This document shows, one piece after another, positions 59,825 through 64,000 of a DNA stretch of 64,000 bases. How positions within the stretch are numbered: the stretch's first letter is position 1; each line of letters opens with the position of its first letter. Origin of the DNA: Runella salmonicolor (lineage in GTDB: Bacteria > Bacteroidota > Bacteroidia > Cytophagales > Spirosomataceae). The notes beneath the pieces were generated by a model. It had not been told where the DNA came from, searched no databases, and saw only the letters and a list, made by a program, of their open reading frames with translations. The stretch covers positions 1 to 64,000 of the forward strand of contig NZ_JAMZEL010000012.1 of assembly GCF_024158025.1 (NCBI RefSeq). The letters are read 5' to 3'. A program made the translations under genes and the position numbers.

Positions 59825-60859
59825 ATGGATAATTTCATCAAAAACCTCGAAATCAAGAATTTCAAGTCCATCAAGCATCTTTCTCTCGATTGCAAACGGG
59901 TGAACGTGTTTATTGGCAAGCCCAATGTAGGCAAGTCCAATATTTTAGAGGCTTTGGGGTTGTTTTCGTCCGTTTTTGTTGAAGATAATTTGAATGAATT
60001 AGTTAGAATGAAAAAAACAGATGATTTATTCTTCGATTCATTTTTTTCAAATACGATTGAAATAAGGCTTGACGATAGGTTTCTTTTAACATTATCGTTT
60101 GAACGTGAATTAAATGGAGTTATCATATTCAAAATAAATATCTCGACTTACGACCATGACATTGCTTCAATATTCTTGAATCGTGAGGGTATAATAAAGT
60201 GGAGCGATAGTCATCTAATGGAAGGCCTGATAAAGCCGCATCATGACAATAATACAGTGGATATTTTTACCAAGTATTACAGGTATAATTCTTATGCACC
60301 TCAAGACAGCAGCTTTAAAAGTTATTTATCGAGTCCTGCGGGAGAAAACCTTTTTGAGATAGTTACTAACTACCCTGAAATACGTTCCAGAATTGTAACT
60401 ATGCTCAAGGAGCAAAATTTAGAATTTGTCAGTTTAATTAATGAAAGAGATTTCAAACTACAAAAAAACATAGATGGCTTCGTTACACAATACCCCTACT
60501 CCAGCATTGCCGACACCTTCCAACGCTTCATCTTTTATTTAGCTGCCATTGAATCCAACAGCAACTCCGTCCTGATTTTTGAAGAGCCAGAGGTGCATTC
60601 TTTCCCGCCCTATGTGAAGGAATTGGCCGAACGGATGATTTTGAAGGATGATAACCAATACTTTGTCTCCACGCACAGCCCTTATTTATTGCAAACCTTT
60701 ATTGATAGCTTAGACGATACACAACTCAACGTTTATTTGACGTATTACAAAGATTACCAGACCCACGTCAAAGCGCTGACTCCTGATGAACTAAGTGACA
60801 TTCAACGTTTTGGGTATGATGTATTTTTCAACTTGAAAAAGTTCGAGCCAAATGATTGA
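59825..60859 (+). CDS. AAA family ATPase of a two-gene module (possible defence)
   Basis: A 344-aa SMC-like AAA ATPase (AAA_15/OLD group). Walker A is GKPNVGKSN (31-39), the Walker B/Signature region is VLIFEEPEVHSF and the following STHSPYLLQTF carries the sensor His. The middle has charged helices. The N-terminus LEIKNFKSIKHLSL is typical of ABC-type ATPases in OLD, Gabija and PARIS systems. It overlaps the next gene by 8 bp. The frame opens at 59786; the ATG at 59825 is preferred. AT content is higher than in neighbouring genes. Confidence 0.85.
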   Translation: MDNFIKNLEIKNFKSIKHLSLDCKRVNVFIGKPNVGKSNILEALGLFSSVFVEDNLNELVRMKKTDDLFFDSFFSNTIEIRLDDRFLLTLSFERELNGVIIFKINISTYDHDIASIFLNREGIIKWSDSHLMEGLIKPHHDNNTVDIFTKYYRYNSYAPQDSSFKSYLSSPAGENLFEIVTNYPEIRSRIVTMLKEQNLEFVSLINERDFKLQKNIDGFVTQYPYSSIADTFQRFIFYLAAIESNSNSVLIFEEPEVHSFPPYVKELAERMILKDDNQYFVSTHSPYLLQTFIDSLDDTQLNVYLTYYKDYQTHVKALTPDELSDIQRFGYDVFFNLKKFEPND

Positions 60860-61355
60860 ACGTGAAATTCGCATTATTCCTGAGTGTTATGCCGACACTG
60901 CTTTAGCTAAATTTCTTTTTTCACAACCTGAATTTGTCAACCATGCCCTTAGTATTGGACAAGTTGCCGTTGAAATGGAAGCAGAACGGAGTGATGCAGT
61001 CATTTTAATAGGATTTGTAGATAATGACAAACGAATTCCGCCCTATTTTAGAGATTTCGAAGAAATTGAACGGGGCGAACGGGTACTTTTTAAACAAAAA
61101 GATGACCATCGTGTTCAGCATTTTCTTGTCGTGTTAGACAAAGCCATTGAGACTTTCCTCCTCTCTAATGCTGCCCAAGTCGGCATCAACGTGGCCGATT
61201 TCGGTTTTTCAGAGATACAAAAGGAATTTCAAAAAAGCCTCAAAAGCCAACAGATAGAAGATGATGAAAAGTATCATGCGCTCTTGAAGGCACTTCATAC
61301 CAAACAAGCCCCTGATTTTGTGAAGATTGAGGCTTTTTTGAGCCAGTTTCTTTAA
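60852..61355 (+). CDS. Short Toprim-like partner of the AAA ATPase
   Basis: A 167-aa protein. IIPECYADTALAKFLF contains a Glu (E11) in a Toprim-like first strand and LIGFVDNDKR gives D57-x-D59 in the next, the E...DxD pattern of Toprim nucleases (OLD, DUF4276, AriB types). The rest is helical and Lys/Gln-rich. No family is named with confidence. The 8-bp overlap with the ATPase gene shows a two-gene unit. It could be the nuclease of a minimal ATPase/Toprim defence module. Confidence 0.6.
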   Translation: MIEREIRIIPECYADTALAKFLFSQPEFVNHALSIGQVAVEMEAERSDAVILIGFVDNDKRIPPYFRDFEEIERGERVLFKQKDDHRVQHFLVVLDKAIETFLLSNAAQVGINVADFGFSEIQKEFQKSLKSQQIEDDEKYHALLKALHTKQAPDFVKIEAFLSQFL

Positions 61356-61417
61356 TCTATGAGAATCTGCGACCGTCCGCAGCTACGGAAAATCATTCTC
61401 TCGGCTTTCGGGAAAAT

Positions 61418-61516
61418 GCAAGGCGGGCCCCTACGGCATTCGGTTTTATATTTAGAATTTTGCCGTTCTTCGGTTTTGCGGTTTAAAAGAAGGGCTGACG
61501 CAAGGCCTGCCCCTAC
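61418..61516. repeat. Pair of short GC-rich direct repeats
   Basis: GCAAGGCGGGCCCCTAC (61418-61434) and GCAAGGCCTGCCCCTAC (61500-61516), 15 of 17 identical. Read on the minus strand it is GTAGGGGCAGGCCTTGC, a word like those in dispersed intergenic repeats of Bacteroidota and cyanobacteria. They lie in the gap between the ATPase module and smpB. Confidence 0.55.
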
Positions 61517-61577
61517 ATTTACATTTTTTATTTTTCTGTTTTGTGGTTCACAAAATGCAGCCGCTACGGGTCTACCC

Positions 61578-62015
61578 CTACTCGTCATTACCGCGTTTGA
61601 GGTCGCGTTCTTTGATGGTTTCGCGTTTGTCGTAGAGTTTCTTCCCTTTGGCAAGGGCAACGTCTACTTTGGCTAAGCCTTTTTCATTGATAAAAATACG
61701 CGTCGGCACTACCGTCAATCCTTGGTCTTTTAGCTTCAACTGCAATTTTTTCAGCTCCCGTTTTTTCAACAACAGCTTGCGGTCACGCGTCGGATTGTGG
61801 TTGGCGTAAGTGCCTTTTTCGTAAGGCGAAATGTGCAAATGATGCACGAGCAATTCGCCATCCTGAAAAATACAGTAGGCATCGGTCAGGTTGACTTTCC
61901 CTTCTCGGATAGATTTTATTTCGGTGCCAGTCAGCACCACTCCAGCCGTGTACGTCTCCAAAAAGAAGTACTCAAACGAAGCACGGCGGTTGTTTATATT
62001 GATGGTTCTGCTCAT
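61578..62015 (-). CDS. smpB: SsrA-binding protein SmpB
   Basis: A 145-aa tmRNA-binding protein for trans-translation. The N-terminus NNRRASFEYFFLETYTAGVVLTGTEIKSIREGKVNL and the C-terminal tail (KGKKLYDKRETIKERD) match the family. The ssrA gene itself is not in the window. Confidence 0.96.
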   Translation of the reverse strand: MSRTININNRRASFEYFFLETYTAGVVLTGTEIKSIREGKVNLTDAYCIFQDGELLVHHLHISPYEKGTYANHNPTRDRKLLLKKRELKKLQLKLKDQGLTVVPTRIFINEKGLAKVDVALAKGKKLYDKRETIKERDLKRGNDE

Positions 62016-62169
62016 TTCTACGATAAAGAGCCAGAAGAAAGCAGGAAAGAAGTCCGTAATTTTCGCTTCTCTAGCCTCACTCCTCGCTTCTATTTTAATT
62101 TTTTAAGGGTGCGAAGATAACAATTTCCTTTCTTTTATCTTCATCCGCAAAAGTTGCGAAATAATTGCT

Positions 62170-62201
62170 TTGCCAAGTAACGCTGCTCTTGCTTACATTT
62201 G
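62170..62201 (+). promoter_or_regulatory. Promoter of the S9 peptidase gene
   Basis: TTG (62170-62172), N21, TACATTTG (62194-62201), matching the Bacteroidota -33/-7 pattern. The ATG follows 41 bp later. Confidence 0.6.
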
Positions 62202-62242
62202 TTCAAAATTCTTAATTCATCCCTTCTAAACTCCAAATTTTT

Positions 62243-64000
62243 ATGAAAAAACTCTTTGTGCTACTTGGTTTCTTCCTCAGCACATTCGCCATTGCCCAAC
62301 CTAAACCCAAGCCAGCGATGACGTGGAAAGACGTGCTGACGTGGAAAGCAATACCCGGTTTTGGCGGCACCCAGCTATCCCCCGACGGTCAGTGGTATGC
62401 ATACGTGCTGAGTACGTATGAAAGCGACGCCGAACTCATCATCCAAAAAACAACCGACTCCACCAAATACGTGTACCCCATCGGTGCGCCGACATTTGCA
62501 CAGATGAGTTTTTCGGACAATAGCAAGTGGATTGCGTTCAAGGTGTTTGCAAAAGACAAAGACAAGAAAGCCGCCGCTAAGCCCGGCGGCAAGCCGATTC
62601 CAGACAAAGTATTTTTGGTAGAACTGGCATCCAACAAAAAAACTGAATTTGACCGCGTAAAATCCTTTGCCTTCAACGGCGAAAAAGCGACGCATTTGGC
62701 GTTGTCGCTTACGGCAGCGGGCGGAGGTGCACCCGCCGGGTCTCCAAGCAGCGATGCCGCCAAAGGCTCCGATTTATTATTGTTTGACCTTGCCACGAGC
62801 AAAACCCAAAACATAGGAAACGTGTCGGAAATGGCGTTTGACAAATCTGGAAACTGGCTGGCCCTGACCATTGATGCCAACGAAAAGGCAGGGAATGGCG
62901 TACAACTCCGCAACATGACCACCGGCGTAACCCTTACGATGGACAATGACAAAGCCCGTTATCAGTCGCTCAACTGGACCGAAAAGGGCGATGCACTGGC
63001 CTTGCTAAAAAGTACGAAGGATGAAAAATACAAAAATGAACGCGTTGGCGTATTGGGCATCAAAAACTTCGGAACCATGCCCGAGTTGACCGCGTATGAA
63101 CCCAAAACCGACAGCATTAATTTTCCGAAAGGAATGACCGTTAGCCCCAACCGTTCGCCTTATTGGTCAGAAGATTTGACGCGTTTGTTCTTCGGAATTC
63201 ATAAACTAGAACTGGCAAAGAAAGATGATAAAAAAACCGCCGAAGCCAAGAAGGACAGCACTAAAAAACTTTCTGACGTCGAAAAACTAGCCAAAATCAA
63301 GGCCGATACCACCCTCAAAACCCTTGACGATTTACAAAAAGCATTGGCAAAACTTAAAACGGATTCCACCAAAACCACCGTTGCCGCCAAAACCGACGAT
63401 GCCGAAAAACCCGAAGTGACCGTTTGGCATTGGCAGGACAAACGCCTCCAATCGCGGCAGCAAGTGCAGGAAACACAAGATAAAAACCAGAATTACCTGT
63501 CGATGTACGACGTGGCCGCCAAGAAGTTTATTCAATTGGCCGACAGCACCGTCAAAAACGTATCGGCAGCGCCCAAACAGCTCTTTGGCTTGGGAACCGA
63601 CAATTCAAACTACGAACTGGAAAGCAGCCTTGACGGGCAAAATTATGTCGATGTTTATTTAGTTGACCTCAAAACGGGCAAACGTGACAAAATCCGTGAG
63701 AAGCATTATTTGCCTAGCTTCTGGGCCAGCCCGCAACCCTCACCCGACGGAACCAAATTTCTCTACTGGGAAGGCACGCATTATTTCTTGTACGATATGA
63801 TCAACAAAACATCGCGCAATCTTACCCAAGACATCAAGACATCTTTTGTTGACGTAGAAGACGACCACAACCAGAAAACGCCACCGTACGGCATCATCGG
63901 CTGGAGCAGCGATAGCAAAGCGGTACTGTTGAGCGATGGCTGGGACATCTGGCAAGTGCCCACCGACTTGAAGGACGCCAAAGGAAAAGCACTAATAGCC
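62243..64000 (+). CDS. S9 family (prolyl oligopeptidase-type) peptidase, N-terminal part
   Basis: The gene starts at ATG 62243 and runs open to the window end, giving 586 codons with no stop. It has a signal peptide (MKKLFVLLGFFLSTFAIAQ) and a long beta-propeller region (QLSPDGQWYAYVLSTYES, PQPSPDGTKFLYWEGTHYF, GWSSDSKAVLLSDGWDIWQVP) as in S9 peptidases. A Lys/Asp/Ala-rich insert (about 315-400) interrupts the propeller. The catalytic Ser-Asp-His domain would lie beyond the window, so activity is not yet shown. It is probably a periplasmic oligopeptidase. Confidence 0.85.
   Translation, partial: MKKLFVLLGFFLSTFAIAQPKPKPAMTWKDVLTWKAIPGFGGTQLSPDGQWYAYVLSTYESDAELIIQKTTDSTKYVYPIGAPTFAQMSFSDNSKWIAFKVFAKDKDKKAAAKPGGKPIPDKVFLVELASNKKTEFDRVKSFAFNGEKATHLALSLTAAGGGAPAGSPSSDAAKGSDLLLFDLATSKTQNIGNVSEMAFDKSGNWLALTIDANEKAGNGVQLRNMTTGVTLTMDNDKARYQSLNWTEKGDALALLKSTKDEKYKNERVGVLGIKNFGTMPELTAYEPKTDSINFPKGMTVSPNRSPYWSEDLTRLFFGIHKLELAKKDDKKTAEAKKDSTKKLSDVEKLAKIKADTTLKTLDDLQKALAKLKTDSTKTTVAAKTDDAEKPEVTVWHWQDKRLQSRQQVQETQDKNQNYLSMYDVAAKKFIQLADSTVKNVSAAPKQLFGLGTDNSNYELESSLDGQNYVDVYLVDLKTGKRDKIREKHYLPSFWASPQPSPDGTKFLYWEGTHYFLYDMINKTSRNLTQDIKTSFVDVEDDHNQKTPPYGIIGWSSDSKAVLLSDGWDIWQVPTDLKDAKGKALIA

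Overview
The window looks like a chromosomal segment of a Bacteroidota bacterium, most likely order Cytophagales (Spirosomaceae/Runella-like; this placement is inference from gene content and not tested). The evidence is: Bacteroidota-type promoters (TTG-N19/20-TANNTTTG) at many genes, bacillithiol synthesis (bshB1), PorE-like OmpA/PD40 proteins, DUF5916, DUF5723 and DUF5606 proteins, a Bacteroidota coat-hanger motif at the end of a secreted protease, CrtY/Blh carotenoid genes and a proteorhodopsin. It is mostly ordinary chromosome. I see no prophage, insertion sequence, CRISPR array or tRNA.

Layout. 1-720: the 5' end of a 16S rRNA gene (minus strand) behind an array of four promoter copies, three of them in 115-bp tandem repeats. 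0.8-9.4 kb (minus): bshB1, an M23/LysM peptidase, trxB, two overlapping PorE-like OmpA proteins, queE, and a transaldolase fused to two CBS domains. 9.5-16.1 kb: a heparinase II/III-like protein, a DUF5606 protein, a secreted cupredoxin next to a beta-propeller protein (plus strand), a small PD-(D/E)XK-like protein and a GH16 glucanase. 16.3-29.7 kb: a secreted subtilase, then a D-amino-acid/peptide locus: dgcA, dgcN and a beta-lactamase/D-aminoacylase fusion on the minus strand, with a divergent Lrp/AsnC regulator and two amidohydrolase genes on the plus strand, interrupted by a four-helix-bundle gene.

29.7-45.4 kb: DUF4412 protein, an NmrA-like oxidoreductase with a TetR regulator sharing a clear operator, a circularly permuted ATP-grasp protein, DUF5723 protein, enoyl-CoA hydratase, EEP-family hydrolase, rarA, a GNAT acetyltransferase, an ECF sigma factor, adenine deaminase, a tiny HExxH membrane protein and a DUF5916 protein. 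45.8-51.9 kb (plus): housekeeping genes lepA, Uma2-type nuclease, pdhC (E2), hslV, pth and a small secreted protein.

52-64 kb: GH109-like oxidoreductase, crtY-blh (retinal synthesis), metG, a small membrane protein, a green-type proton-pumping rhodopsin carrying a glycine at the carotenoid-antenna position, a two-gene AAA ATPase/Toprim-like module that may be a defence system, smpB, and the start of an S9 peptidase that runs off the window.

The most interesting units are the retinal/rhodopsin set, the D-amino-acid locus with its unusual fusion enzyme, the ATPase/Toprim pair, and the operators and repeats that sit inside promoters.
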